The translations under genes and the position numbers were made by a program. From Bordetella parapertussis (lineage in GTDB: Bacteria > Bacteroidota > Bacteroidia > Chitinophagales > Chitinophagaceae): a stretch of 64,000 bases of DNA. The stretch lies in NCBI GenBank assembly GCA_943331005.2, contig CALQJX020000018.1, positions 1 through 64,000 of the forward strand. Direction: 5' to 3'. The notes beneath the pieces were generated by a model. It saw only the letters and a program-made list of their open reading frames with translations, was not told the origin of the DNA and did not search any database. Shown in pieces: positions 16,419 through 28,197 of the stretch (within the stretch, counting starts at the first letter, position 1; each line of letters begins with the position of its first letter).

Positions 16419-16527
16419 TTAGATCAGAATCTAATAGTGCGAAGTAACGATTATCGAAGTTGAGTTTTAATAACTCATAAACCTATAACCCTATCTCTTT
16501 GAAACACTCACACAAAAAATAAACTTT

Positions 16528-16752
16528 ATGAAGGTGAAAATCATAAAATTTTATAATGGTACGACTGAAAAGAAAGTTCGTATCAAAACAGTATTTTCTG
16601 TATCAGAAACTGCTGCGTTATTAGGTATTACAAGCAAGCAGGTAAAACGGTTCATAAAACATGGTCAATTATCTGCAACATCATTATTCAACCACTTCTA
16701 CATTGTAAAAAGTGAGCTTGAGCGATTTATAAACAACAACAATTCTATCTAA
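16528..16752 (+). CDS. Excisionase-like helix-turn-helix protein
   Basis: The protein has 74 residues. After a basic N-terminus it contains FSVSETAALLGITSKQVKRF (about 28-47), the 'sensor helix, turn, recognition helix' pattern of MerR/excisionase-type DNA-binding domains, followed by a short wing (HFYIVKSELERFI) typical of such domains. Small proteins of this kind act as recombination directionality factors or repressors beside integrases. Here it lies 11 bp before a small gene that overlaps the serine recombinase, which supports a role in excision control. No direct proof. Confidence 0.7.
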   Translation: MKVKIIKFYNGTTEKKVRIKTVFSVSETAALLGITSKQVKRFIKHGQLSATSLFNHFYIVKSELERFINNNNSI

Positions 16753-16905
16753 AAATAACGGCTATGGTTTCGCTTGAAATATGCAAGAAAATACTCAATT
16801 CTTCTGATAGAAAATATACTGACGAGGAAGTCTCCGAAATCAGGCGGAAATTGTATAACCTAGCCAAATTGGAATACGAATTGTACCAAGAGAAAGTTCA
16901 AAGAA

Positions 16906-18487
<1,582 letters not shown>

Positions 18488-18604
18488 CTGTGAGGTGCAA
18501 AAGTAGGGGTTCTCAATTCCTCTGCCAAATAAACTTTGAACTATTTTAAAAATAGTGCGGGTGCGTGGCTGTGCTATGTGCTTACTGCTTATTTTTGGTG
18601 CATT

Positions 18605-19156
18605 ATGTCGCAGTTCTCGGATAGTATTAAGGAAACCCATGCCCGTTTTATAGCAAAACAGAGGTTATTCTTTGTATCTACTGCACCGCTAACGGCAGAG
18701 GGGCATATCAATCTGTCGCCAAAGGGGCTGGACAGCTTCAGGGTGCTGTCGGAACACCGTGTGGCCTATATGGATATAACGGGCAGCGGCAACGAAACAT
18801 CGGCTCACATACTGGAGAACGGGCGTATCACTATCATGTTCTGCGCTTTTGACGGACCACCGAATATACTGCGTTTGTATGGCAGGGGTTATACTGTGCT
18901 GCCGGGTGCTGAAGAATGGGATGAACTATCGGCGCAGTTTGGCGCCTTGCCGGGTATAAGGCAGATAATAGTAGCCGAGGTGCAAAAGGTGCAGACTTCG
19001 TGCGGCTATAGTGTGCCGCTTTATGACTATGCCGGAGAGCGGGATCATGCCCATAAATGGGTAAACAAAAAAGGCCCTGAGGGCCTTGCTAAATACAGAG
19101 CGGATAACAACAGGAAAAGTATGGATGGGTTACCAACTGCCTTGGGCCAGGACTAA
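18605..19156 (+). CDS. Pyridoxamine 5'-phosphate oxidase family protein
   Basis: The protein has 183 residues from the Met at 18605; the in-frame Met at 18536 would prepend a stretch (MNYFKNSAGAWLCYVLTAYF) that does not fit the family. Residues 15-110 look like an FMN-binding split barrel: FFVSTAPLTAEGHINLSPKG, then ITIMFCAFDGPPNILRLYGRG. This family includes flavin- or heme-binding oxidoreductases; the exact substrate cannot be told. The C-terminus (KGPEGLAKYRADNNRKSMDG) is typical of one subgroup. The stop overlaps the convergent YggS gene end by 4 bp. It is the first chromosomal gene right of the tRNA. Confidence 0.8.
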   Translation: MSQFSDSIKETHARFIAKQRLFFVSTAPLTAEGHINLSPKGLDSFRVLSEHRVAYMDITGSGNETSAHILENGRITIMFCAFDGPPNILRLYGRGYTVLPGAEEWDELSAQFGALPGIRQIIVAEVQKVQTSCGYSVPLYDYAGERDHAHKWVNKKGPEGLAKYRADNNRKSMDGLPTALGQD

Positions 19157-19827
19157 ACCCGGCTGCCAAACAACATACTGCCTATGCGTATCATATTGCC
19201 ACCCTCGGCAATTGCCAGTTCGTAGTCGGAACTCATGCCTATGGAACATACCGAAAAGTTGGACTGATTGAAAAAAGAAGTGTCGCGGAGGTGAATGAAG
19301 AAATTGTGCAGCCGCCTGAACTCGCTGCGCACATTTGCTTCGTCGGTAGTATTGGATGCCATGCCCATGAGCCCGCATATGCGCACATGACTGATGCCGT
19401 TTTTTTGTGCAGTATAGTAGTCCATAAGCTGCAGTATCTCTTTTTCGTCCATGCCGAATTTTGTTTCCTCATCGGCTATGTGCAGTTGCAATAGTACGTC
19501 TATGGATCTACCGCATTTTTCGGCCTGTTTGTTTATCTCGATCAGCAGTTTGAAACTGTCTACCGCATGGATCATGTGCACAAAGGGGGCAATGTACTTG
19601 ACCTTGTTGCTTTGCAGGTGGCCGATATAATGCCATAATATGTCTTTGGGCAGCTCTTCTTGCTTTGAAACGAGTTCCTGCACATAGTTCTCGCCAAAGT
19701 GGCGCTGCCCCAGTGCATATAGCTCCTGAATGTCGGCAGCGGGTTTTGTTTTAGAAACGGCCACAAGTGTAACACCTGCGGCCGTCATTTCTTTATGTAA
19801 TTTTTCCCAAACGGGTATGTTTACCAT
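19153..19827 (-). CDS. yggS: YggS/PROSC family PLP homeostasis protein
   Basis: The protein has 224 residues from the Met at 19827 (a start at 19857 would add ten). Family landmarks are VAVSKTKP with the PLP-binding lysine K26, FGENYVQEL, WHYIGHLQSNK, KFGM, GLMGMAS and the end MSSDYELAIAEGGNMIRIGS. YggS proteins bind pyridoxal 5'-phosphate as a TIM barrel and keep B6 vitamer and amino-acid pools balanced, with no known catalytic activity. It lies 45 bp after recQ on the same strand and may share its transcript. Length matches the family (about 230). Confidence 0.93.
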   Translation of the reverse strand: MVNIPVWEKLHKEMTAAGVTLVAVSKTKPAADIQELYALGQRHFGENYVQELVSKQEELPKDILWHYIGHLQSNKVKYIAPFVHMIHAVDSFKLLIEINKQAEKCGRSIDVLLQLHIADEETKFGMDEKEILQLMDYYTAQKNGISHVRICGLMGMASNTTDEANVRSEFRRLHNFFIHLRDTSFFNQSNFSVCSIGMSSDYELAIAEGGNMIRIGSMLFGSRV

Positions 19828-19872
19828 TGTAGTATTGTTGGGCAAAGTGTGTGGCAAGGCCGGCTTTGCGGT

Positions 19873-22095
19873 TTAGTTGGCATATTCGCTCATGAACTTG
19901 ATGCGCATCATCTTCAGATTCTCTATGCTCACATCTCTGTCCTTGAACTCTTCGTAGGCATCGTCCATGTTGTCGTCATGGCTGTTTTTGAAGAAGTCGA
20001 AAATGTCTTCCTGTTCGTTCTCGTCCAGTTCCTGCTCCAGGCAGTAATCCAGATTCAGCCTGGTACCGCTGGCCACTATGGTTTCCATTTCCAGCAGCAG
20101 ATCGGGCAGGGTGAGACCTTTGTTCCTGGCAATGGTATCCAGCGGTATCTTCTTGTCTATATTCTGAATGATAAAGACCTTCATGCCGCTCTTATTTACC
20201 ACGCTCTTCATCACAAAATCATCGGGCTTGGTAATGTCATTCTCCTCGACATACTTGCCAATGAGCTCTATGAACTTGCGGCCGTAACGGATAGCCTTGC
20301 CCTTACTGACACCCTGTATCTTTTCCAGCTCCTCCATAGTAGTTGGATAGTTGGTAGCCATGTCTTCAAGCGAATTCTCTAGGAAGATGACAAAGGGAGG
20401 GAGGTTTTTTTCTCTGGCAACCTGTTTGCGCAGGTCTTTCAGCATTTCGAAAAGCACAGGGTCTGTAGTGGCAGTGCCACCGGCAGCCCCACCGGCATCC
20501 TCATCATCGAAGTTGGCATCTTCATAATTATGATTGAGTGCCACCATAATAGAGTAGGGCTTCTTGTGGAATTTCTGTCCTTTTTCGGTGATCTTCAGCA
20601 AGCCATATTCCTCAATATCCTTACGAATCATGCCTTCCAGCATCATCTGGCGGATGAGTGAATTCCAGAAGTTGGCATCCATCTCCATGATGAGTCCTGC
20701 GCCGAAAGATTTCAATTTGTCGTGACGGAAAGTATGTATCTGCGGATTTGCCTTGCCCAGAATTACGTTTACCACGTAGTCTATACTAAAGCGCTCATCG
20801 AGCTCCTTAATGGCATCGAGCGTTATCTTGATACTGTCTTTTACTTCCAGTTTTTCTTTAGGGTTTCTGCAGTTATCGCAGTTGCCACAATTTTCTTTTT
20901 TATATTCTTCGCCAAAGTAGTGGAGCAGCAGTTTGCGACGGCAAACACCACTTTCCACATAGGCCAGTGTTTCTGATATAAGCTGTGCGCCCATCTCGCG
21001 CTCGCTCAGCGGCTTGTCGCGCATGAGGTGTTCGAGCTTCTGCACATCTTTATGCGAATAATAGAGGAGACATTTACCTTCCATACCATCGCGTCCGGCC
21101 CTACCGGTTTCCTGGTAGTAGTTCTCCAGCGACTTGGGAATGTTGTAATGTATCACAAAACGAACATCGGGCTTATCTATACCCATACCAAAGGCTATGG
21201 TAGCAACGATCACATCGACCTTTTCCATAAGGAACTGATCCTGGCGCTGCGATCTGATCTGGGCTTCGAGACCTGCGTGATAAGCAACGGCACTGATACC
21301 ATTTGCCTGCAGTGTCTGTGCCAGCTCTTCGGTGGTTTTGCGGTTGAGTGTATAAATGATACCACTCTTGCCCTTCATTGTATTGATGAACTTTACAATG
21401 CTTTTGAGGGTTTGTTCCTTGCTGGTCTTTGGTACTATCTCGTAGTAGAGATTGGCACGATTGAAGGAATCGACAAAAATATTGGGCTCACGCAGGGTTA
21501 GGTTCTTTACTATATCGTCCTGCACCTTTGGGGTGGCAGTGGCAGTAAGTGCTATGATAGGCAATTCAGGATCGATCATATCGATCATATCTCTGAGTTT
21601 GCGGTATTCAGGTCTGAAATCGTGTCCCCATTCTGAGATACAGTGTGCCTCATCTACGGCTATAAAAGAGATCTTCAGATCAGAGAAAAATGAAATGTTT
21701 TCCTGTTTTGTAAGTGTTTCGGGGGCTACATAAAGCATTTTGGTCTTGCCCTCTGTGAGGTCGGACTTTACTTTCTTTTGCTGTGCCTTGCTTAGTGTTG
21801 AATTGAGAAAATGTGCAATATTGTCTCTTGAACTGTAACCCCTTATCAGATCTACCTGATTTTTCATGAGGGCAATGAGCGGCGAAACTATGATGGCAAC
21901 ACCATCGCTGAGCAATGCCGGTAACTGATAACATAATGATTTACCACCACCTGTAGGCATGATGACAAACGTATCTTTGCCCGATAAAATACTGGTAATA
22001 ATTTCCTCCTGTTCACCCTTGAAGGTGTCGAAACCAAAATATTGTTGTAATTCTTTTTTGAGATCAAACTTTATACTACTTCTGACAGCTCCCAT
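19873..22095 (-). CDS. recQ: ATP-dependent DNA helicase RecQ
   Basis: The protein has 740 residues. Helicase motif I PTGGGKSL is at 47-54 and motif II DEAH at 148-151 (AVDEAHCISEWGHDFRPEYR). The C-terminal helicase part contains GMGIDKPDVRFVIH and QETGRAGRDG. A zinc-binding region follows (CRRKLLLHYF ... NCGNCDNC, about 380-405), then the RQC winged helix and an HRDC domain (about 560-625, MEELEKIQGVSKGKAIRYG). A further C-terminal extension of about 110 residues is common in Bacteroidota RecQ. It unwinds DNA 3' to 5' in recombinational repair. Confidence 0.96.
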   Translation of the reverse strand: MGAVRSSIKFDLKKELQQYFGFDTFKGEQEEIITSILSGKDTFVIMPTGGGKSLCYQLPALLSDGVAIIVSPLIALMKNQVDLIRGYSSRDNIAHFLNSTLSKAQQKKVKSDLTEGKTKMLYVAPETLTKQENISFFSDLKISFIAVDEAHCISEWGHDFRPEYRKLRDMIDMIDPELPIIALTATATPKVQDDIVKNLTLREPNIFVDSFNRANLYYEIVPKTSKEQTLKSIVKFINTMKGKSGIIYTLNRKTTEELAQTLQANGISAVAYHAGLEAQIRSQRQDQFLMEKVDVIVATIAFGMGIDKPDVRFVIHYNIPKSLENYYQETGRAGRDGMEGKCLLYYSHKDVQKLEHLMRDKPLSEREMGAQLISETLAYVESGVCRRKLLLHYFGEEYKKENCGNCDNCRNPKEKLEVKDSIKITLDAIKELDERFSIDYVVNVILGKANPQIHTFRHDKLKSFGAGLIMEMDANFWNSLIRQMMLEGMIRKDIEEYGLLKITEKGQKFHKKPYSIMVALNHNYEDANFDDEDAGGAAGGTATTDPVLFEMLKDLRKQVAREKNLPPFVIFLENSLEDMATNYPTTMEELEKIQGVSKGKAIRYGRKFIELIGKYVEENDITKPDDFVMKSVVNKSGMKVFIIQNIDKKIPLDTIARNKGLTLPDLLLEMETIVASGTRLNLDYCLEQELDENEQEDIFDFFKNSHDDNMDDAYEEFKDRDVSIENLKMMRIKFMSEYAN

Positions 22096-22283
22096 ACTCT
22101 TTATTTAACTAGAAGTTATTAAATCATCCAACAGCCGACATTACATTAGAGGGAATGATTACTTATAGACTGCGAATTTACACCGTTAAGTTAATTTAAA
22201 TGAGTGGTAATTGCAAGTATTTTGTTATAAAATTAAAATTTTCTGCTTGTTTAGTTGGTAATATAGATTAATATCTTAAAGAA

Positions 22284-24533
22284 CTATCTGATGATGGTTT
22301 TTATGACCTTGAAACGGTTGACGGGCGTGGAGATGCGCGTGAAATAAATGCCGGCAGGAATATTGTCTATAGCCACGTTTTTAGTATTTCCGCCGGTAGT
22401 TACCTGCCATTTCTGGTCATAAAAGAGCCTGCCGGTAATGTCTGTCATTGTTACTGAAACTGTTTCTGCTGCCTTGCTCACGTAGCTGATGTTGAAATTG
22501 CCATTGGAAGGGTTGGGGTAGAGTATGCAACCAAGGCCGTCTTTGTCGAGCGTGTTCTCTACACTTACAGATTGGTTCATATATTTCAGTGCCTTGTATG
22601 CATTTATTTTACCATGGCCCCAGGTGTTATTGCCCGCCGCAGGAAGTGTGCCAGTGTAGCTGTCTGTGATGGCAGTGAGCTTCATGATGCTTTTTACGGA
22701 GTCGGGCGTGAGGAGGGGATTTACCTGCAACATCATAGCAATGATACCTGCAACAGCCGGTGACGACATAGAAGTTCCTGCTGCCATAGCATAGGGATAG
22801 TCGCGGCCACCAATGGTGATCTTGCTGATAACAGCGTTGTAGCTGTCTCCTCCTGGCATGTAGCTGGAATCGTAAGAACTAACAGCAGATGCCAGTGCAA
22901 AGCCGGGACCTGTAATGTCGGGTTTTACCCTGTTGTCGGCAACAGGGCCCAGGCTGGAGAAAGGAGCGATCTTGCCAACCACTGCACCGGGATAGCCGAG
23001 ACCGGCACCGCTGATGTTCGTGAAGCCCGATTTGCTGGTATAGGCACCAACTGATATAGCAGAAAAAGTGCTGCTATAGTCTGATACGGTCATTCTGGTA
23101 TCGCCATCTGTTGCAAAAGCATAACCCAGTTTTTTTAGTGCACCATAGTAGCCGGTAGGTGGGAACACATATCCCTCCCACATATTCACCGTGCCGCTGG
23201 TAGCAGTGGTAGTGAGGCAGATATTATCGGGTACTCTGCTAAAGAAGGACATGAGTGCATGTGGCTTGCCGTTGTATTCACTTGCCACCATATTTATGGT
23301 CACAAAGCAGGTATCGCCATTGGAACCTATGAGGTTGAAGGCTCTGGTGGTATCGGCAATGCAAACAGTTTGTGTAGAATCTATGGAAGCAGCACCTGCA
23401 TAGAGTTTTACCTGCAGGCAGAAAGACTTGCCGGTATCGCCCCATATGTCGAGCCATGTTCTCTGGTTATCGGCCGGGAGGTATGGAGAAAAAGTAACAA
23501 ATGTGCTGACCGAGTTGTTGGTGGCCGTAAATGTTTTGCCCAGGTGAATGGTATCCTCGCCATTATTGCCAGCTGAACAGGCAAAGATCCTGCCGGGGCC
23601 GGTTAATGCATCGCATGCCTGACTGAAGAATGAATGACCATCGTGCGGGCCTATGCTGCTACCCCAGCTCAGGTTCACAATACTGGATTTATAGACAGAG
23701 GCGGAATAGTTGAAAATATAATTCATGCCGTCTATGATATCTGACGTACCGGGGAAAGCCCATTGGTAGGGTGCAGGCATAATGCCTACCAGTACCAGAT
23801 CGCTTTCGTAAGCCATGCCCCTGTATCTGCTGTTGGATGCACTGCCATAACCCGAACCTGCTGCTATACCTGCTACGTGGGTGCCGTGTGGGGTGATGGA
23901 AGTATCGCAGCCTGAGGAGAGGATGAAATAAGGATCGGTCATTTCGTTGCCATAGGCATAACCGGCAGGCGGAGTGCCAGTAGTTTTCTGTCGCCATACC
24001 CTGCGTACCCTATATGAAGCATGAGCCGTATCGTAGAGTGTAGGGTGATTGAAGTCGAACCCGGCATCTATGATACCTACTACCACGCCCTTGCCCGTCA
24101 TGGGTGTGGGCAGGCTGTAACCTTTTTGTGCAGAGTCGGCCTTTGTGGCCCTTCTTGCCTGATCGAGGCAAGGGTAAACAGGCATATCCAGATCTATATG
24201 GCTGATGCCTGCAAACTGAGTAAATGCCTTCAGGTTCTCCAGTGGTATCTGCACGGTCCATACGTCGCCGGCCTTTGTGCCGGTGAGTACGCCCAATGAA
24301 TGCATTGCTGCCTCGTCGGTAGCTGCTGTAGCCTTAATGAGTGCGCTGATATAGGTGCGGCCACCAATAGATTTATATACATAACCCGGCAATAGATCTT
24401 TGCCTGCAGCATGTGCCGACTCGTATAGATACTGGCGGGTAAATGCAGAAAGCTGCATATGTTTGGTTTGCTGTGCAGTCGTTGTCTGAGACAGACCAGC
24501 GGCTATTATGAAGGACGCGAGGAATTTATTCAT
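22284..24533 (-). CDS. Secreted S8 subtilisin-like peptidase with T9SS sorting domain
   Basis: The protein has 749 residues: signal peptide (about 1-20), a propeptide-like region, and a subtilisin catalytic domain with D156 in VVGIIDAGFDFNHP, H216 in HGTHVAGIAAG and the serine in GTSMSSPAVAG (about 590). About 200 residues are inserted between His and Ser, around a beta-rich segment. The last about 80 residues form a T9SS type A sorting domain (LYPNPSNGNFNI then GIYFTRI and IIR end), so it is exported by T9SS and may be attached or released at the surface. A likely role is degradation of extracellular protein. It stands alone between recQ and the Ig-like protein gene. Confidence 0.93.
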   Translation of the reverse strand: MNKFLASFIIAAGLSQTTTAQQTKHMQLSAFTRQYLYESAHAAGKDLLPGYVYKSIGGRTYISALIKATAATDEAAMHSLGVLTGTKAGDVWTVQIPLENLKAFTQFAGISHIDLDMPVYPCLDQARRATKADSAQKGYSLPTPMTGKGVVVGIIDAGFDFNHPTLYDTAHASYRVRRVWRQKTTGTPPAGYAYGNEMTDPYFILSSGCDTSITPHGTHVAGIAAGSGYGSASNSRYRGMAYESDLVLVGIMPAPYQWAFPGTSDIIDGMNYIFNYSASVYKSSIVNLSWGSSIGPHDGHSFFSQACDALTGPGRIFACSAGNNGEDTIHLGKTFTATNNSVSTFVTFSPYLPADNQRTWLDIWGDTGKSFCLQVKLYAGAASIDSTQTVCIADTTRAFNLIGSNGDTCFVTINMVASEYNGKPHALMSFFSRVPDNICLTTTATSGTVNMWEGYVFPPTGYYGALKKLGYAFATDGDTRMTVSDYSSTFSAISVGAYTSKSGFTNISGAGLGYPGAVVGKIAPFSSLGPVADNRVKPDITGPGFALASAVSSYDSSYMPGGDSYNAVISKITIGGRDYPYAMAAGTSMSSPAVAGIIAMMLQVNPLLTPDSVKSIMKLTAITDSYTGTLPAAGNNTWGHGKINAYKALKYMNQSVSVENTLDKDGLGCILYPNPSNGNFNISYVSKAAETVSVTMTDITGRLFYDQKWQVTTGGNTKNVAIDNIPAGIYFTRISTPVNRFKVIKTIIR

Positions 24534-24655
24534 TGTTTGCTATTTATATCCTGATGAGGGAATATGAATCAACAGGCAATTTACGGAATCATCGCAGCAA
24601 TATCTGATTTTATATGTTGCTTATTTTTAGTAGGTATGGGAGTACTGTCAGGAAC

Positions 24656-24689
24656 AACAAAGCCATCCTATGAGAAGGATGGCTTTGTT
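24656..24689. terminator. Perfect 14-bp hairpin terminator
   Basis: Arms aacaaagccatcct and aggatggctttgtt are exact inverse complements around a 6-nt loop. It lies 23 bp beyond the stop of the minus-strand Ig-like protein gene. Confidence 0.75.
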
Positions 24690-24712
24690 AAATAGAAGAT
24701 AGTTTGATGTTT

Positions 24713-27700
24713 TTAGTTGAGTACTATTCTGGTTGTGTGTGTGGTGCCGTCTTCGCCAATGAATTTTACGAGGTATAAGCCACGGGCAAGATCTGCAGGG
24801 ACTGAAATTTTGTTAGTACCGGTATTTATGACCTCATTGGTTATTAGCCGGCCATCAACACTATGTACAGAAACATGGCCATTTACCGGAGCATCGATGT
24901 ATATATCGCTATTCGTAGGGTTGGGGTAAATATGGATCAGATTCTCCTTATCAGTGGCAGTGCCTGGTTTTGAAGCGGTAATAGTTACCGGATGTGTGGC
25001 AACAGCCAGTGCTGCTAATGATCTTGTATAGGTATGAGTTCCGGTTGTATCAGTAACAACATAAGAAATGGTAACAGTGCCTGCTGATATAGCGGTCACA
25101 GTGGCATATTCGCCACCTGAAATAGTGGCTATTGATGGATTGCTTGATGACCATACTCCACCCGGAATATCGATGTGCCCGGTAAGGTCATACAAAGAGA
25201 GGCTCACTGTGCTGCCTACAGCTGCAGAATAAGGGCCGCCGATAAAAAGGCTTGCGGTATCACTGATAGTAACCACTGTGGTTGCATAACAACTGGCACC
25301 GGTCATGTAAGATATAATGGACGTACCCGCGCTCAAGCCTGTGACAATGCCCGAGGTAATACCAATTGTGGCTACAGTAGCATTGCTACTGCTCCAGATG
25401 CCGCCACTTGTTGCATCCGATAAAGTAGTTGTTGATCCCATATCAGCTATAGTTGTGCCGGTAATTGGCGACACAGACGTAGCTAATGTTACTGTTGCGG
25501 TACCTGTCATTGATCTGACACAGCCCGTTGCAACGTTGGTACCCAACACTGTATAGGTTCCTGTTGTAGTAAATGTACCCAGGCTAATGGCGGCTCCTAT
25601 ACCACTAACCGATCCACCAACTGCGCTGGCTCCGTTGTATAACTGGTAATTGACACCGCTTTGCGAAAAAGCCAGACCTATTGGTACCCCTCCCGAACAA
25701 TAACTTCCCCCTCCGGTAACTGTATATGCTGCAGGAAGTGCGATGACAGCTACAACTGCAGACCCTGTCATTGACGTGCTGCATCCAGAGGCAGCATTAG
25801 TAGCTAAAGCAGTATAAGTTGCTGCTACAGAATATGTTCCAAAATTGATAGCTCCCCCGGTACCTGATACAGAAGAGCTGACCAAAGTTCCGCCAAGGTA
25901 TAGTTTGTAATTAATTCCTACAGAAGATCCGGCTAAGCCTATGGGTACACCAGCTCCGCCTGAGCAATAGTTTCCGCCCCCTGTTACCAGGTAGGTTGCA
26001 GGGGTTGAGGAAACAGTTACAACCGCAGTTGCAGTGCCAACGCCCGAAACATAACTGATAGTGGTTGTACCAATTCCTATACCTGTCACAATACCCGAAG
26101 CAGATCCGACAGACCCAATTGCAGGATTGCTGCTGCTCCATGTTCCTCCGCTAGTTGCGTTGGCCAGTGTAGTAGAGTTTCCTGCGCAAAGGGTTAGTGT
26201 GCCCGTAATAGGCGATGTAGCGCCTACTGTTACTATTCTTGTAGCAGATAAAGAACCACAGCTATTGGTAACAGTGTAGGTGATGGAAGCAGTACCTGCA
26301 CTTATGCCGGTAACTATACCTGAAGTAGCGCCGACAGTTGCTACAGTTCCGGACGATGACCAGGTTCCTCCGCTGACAGTACTGCTGAGCGTAATAACGG
26401 AACCTACATCTACAGAAACAGGGCCCGATATTGTACCCGCTGAAGCAGGTCCGGCAGATACTGTTACAACTTTGCTGCGGATACAGCCGCTTCCTGTAGT
26501 ATAGGTAATACCGGCAGTGCCGTAGCTGATACCTGTTATTATTCCGGTTGCAGCTGCCACAGTGGCAACAGATGTGTTGCTGCTGCTCCACGTGCCACCA
26601 GGGGTTGTATTAGTGTAAGTTGTATTAGCTCCGATACACAAAGCAGAGTCGCCTGATATGTTGTTTGGTAGCGGATTTACGCCAATGGGTTTTGTAGTGT
26701 AGCATCCCGGACTGACGAAGTAGGAGATAGTAGCAATGCCAATATTAACACCTGTAACTACTCCGGTTGTTACGTTGACAGAAGCCGTTGACGGATTGCT
26801 GCTGCTCCAGCTGCCACCGGTTGCAGTATGCGCAAGTGTTATTGAAGCACCCAAACAAACAGCACCCAGGCCGGTTATGGCTGCAGGTAATGAGGATATG
26901 GTAACTGTTGTTGTTGCATAACAGCCTGCAGAACGGTAGGAGATAATAGCAGTACCTGCTGTGATACCTGAAACAATGCCTGTAGACATACCCACGGTAG
27001 CAACGGCAGTATTACTGCTGCTCCAGGTGCCGCCCGTAGTAGCATTCGTAAGTGTGCCGGTCTGTCCGGTGCAGATAGTAGTAGAGCCTGCTATGGCACT
27101 TAAAGCAGCATTTACGGTGACGGTTGCAGTTCTGCTGCAACCCGTTCCCATAGTATAAGTAATTAAAGAAGTTCCGCTACCAGCACCTGTAACAATACCT
27201 GTGGTGCTGCCTATAGTGGCTACAGAAGGAGTAGCAGCTGTCCATGTGCCACCGGAAGTAGCAGATGCAAGTGTAGTGTTGTTGCCGATACAGGTGGTTG
27301 TATAACCGGTTATAGCTGCAGGAATAGTAACGACTGTGATAGCTGTAGAGGTATTACAGCCGCCGGGCAGGGTATAGACAACATTGGTACTGCCAGCCAC
27401 CAGTGCATTGAGCACACCAGTGGACGCACCAATGTTTGCAACAGCAGCATTAGATCTGGTCCAGGTGCCGCCAGCGGGTGTGCCGGTAAGTGTTTGGGTA
27501 GTGCTGACACACATAGAAGAAGCCCCGCTGATGGCAGCAGGTGATGCCAATACGGTTTGTGTACGCGTAACAAAACAACCCGATAATGTTCTGGTAAAAG
27601 TAATGATAGTAGTACCCGCTGCTACGCCCGTCAGAACACCCGAACCTGTACCGATGGTAGCAACGGCAGTATTGGAAGAACTCCAGACGCCACTACCAGC

Positions 27701-28045
27701 CCCAGACGAGGAGAGTGTAGTACTGATACCGGAACAGGTAGATGCTGTACCTGTAATGCTACCGGGTTGTGGGTAGATAAGAACAGGTGCTGTAAAAACA
27801 GCAGAGCCTATTGTGTAGGAAACGGAAGCAGTGCCTATAGATAGTCCGGTGAGCACACCTGTGGCGGGAACAATAGTAGCTCGTGCAGGATCGCTGATGC
27901 TCCAGGTGCCGCCAGCGGTATCTATGGAAAGTGTTTTGGCTATGCCGATACAGGCATTAGGTCCGCCGGAAATGGTGATGGAAAATGCCTCTGTTGAAAA
28001 GAACAGGAACAGCAATACTGTAAGTAAATTCATGGTTCTTTTCAT
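24713..28045 (-). CDS. Secreted Ig-like (BIG2-type) repeat protein with T9SS sorting domain
   Basis: The protein has 1110 residues: signal peptide (about 1-22), then at least eleven repeats of about 80 residues recognised by GTWSSSNTAVATVG-(x)n-TGIVTGISAGTxxIxY, as in bacterial Ig-like group 2 domains. Two different Gly/Ser-rich repeats (starting VTGGG-YCSGG) are inserted after the ninth. The C-terminal about 75 residues (IHIYPNPTNSDIYID ... GLYLVKF) are a T9SS type A sorting domain. Such proteins act as large surface adhesins or matrix spacers. There is no enzymatic motif. Ala/Gly/Thr-rich sequence makes the gene strongly repetitive, so length variation between strains is expected. Confidence 0.9.
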   Translation of the reverse strand: MKRTMNLLTVLLFLFFSTEAFSITISGGPNACIGIAKTLSIDTAGGTWSISDPARATIVPATGVLTGLSIGTASVSYTIGSAVFTAPVLIYPQPGSITGTASTCSGISTTLSSSGAGSGVWSSSNTAVATIGTGSGVLTGVAAGTTIITFTRTLSGCFVTRTQTVLASPAAISGASSMCVSTTQTLTGTPAGGTWTRSNAAVANIGASTGVLNALVAGSTNVVYTLPGGCNTSTAITVVTIPAAITGYTTTCIGNNTTLASATSGGTWTAATPSVATIGSTTGIVTGAGSGTSLITYTMGTGCSRTATVTVNAALSAIAGSTTICTGQTGTLTNATTGGTWSSSNTAVATVGMSTGIVSGITAGTAIISYRSAGCYATTTVTISSLPAAITGLGAVCLGASITLAHTATGGSWSSSNPSTASVNVTTGVVTGVNIGIATISYFVSPGCYTTKPIGVNPLPNNISGDSALCIGANTTYTNTTPGGTWSSSNTSVATVAAATGIITGISYGTAGITYTTGSGCIRSKVVTVSAGPASAGTISGPVSVDVGSVITLSSTVSGGTWSSSGTVATVGATSGIVTGISAGTASITYTVTNSCGSLSATRIVTVGATSPITGTLTLCAGNSTTLANATSGGTWSSSNPAIGSVGSASGIVTGIGIGTTTISYVSGVGTATAVVTVSSTPATYLVTGGGNYCSGGAGVPIGLAGSSVGINYKLYLGGTLVSSSVSGTGGAINFGTYSVAATYTALATNAASGCSTSMTGSAVVAVIALPAAYTVTGGGSYCSGGVPIGLAFSQSGVNYQLYNGASAVGGSVSGIGAAISLGTFTTTGTYTVLGTNVATGCVRSMTGTATVTLATSVSPITGTTIADMGSTTTLSDATSGGIWSSSNATVATIGITSGIVTGLSAGTSIISYMTGASCYATTVVTISDTASLFIGGPYSAAVGSTVSLSLYDLTGHIDIPGGVWSSSNPSIATISGGEYATVTAISAGTVTISYVVTDTTGTHTYTRSLAALAVATHPVTITASKPGTATDKENLIHIYPNPTNSDIYIDAPVNGHVSVHSVDGRLITNEVINTGTNKISVPADLARGLYLVKFIGEDGTTHTTRIVLN

Positions 28046-28149
28046 GAGTAAATTTTATTTGAAGAATACTATGTAAAAATATACAATAAATTTCCGAAAA
28101 GTGTCTGTTCCGGATTATATAATGAGACGATGATCAATGTCATAAAAAA

Positions 28150-28171
28150 AGCGCCGCCTTGCGGCAGCGCT
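28150..28171 (-). terminator. Rho-independent terminator
   Basis: A 9-bp stem (agcgccgcc / ggcagcgct, one mismatch) with a ttgc loop is followed on the minus strand by seven T. It lies 27 bp after the stop of the aminotransferase-like gene. Confidence 0.8.
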
Positions 28172-28197
28172 CTGTATAAGAGTAATATCAGAATTAA

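Noticed and set aside
24717..28076. Many short plus-strand open frames across the Ig-like repeat gene
   Set aside because: They repeat with the period of the real gene's repeats and translate to Pro/Val/Ala-rich strings. They are shadows of the repetitive coding sequence.
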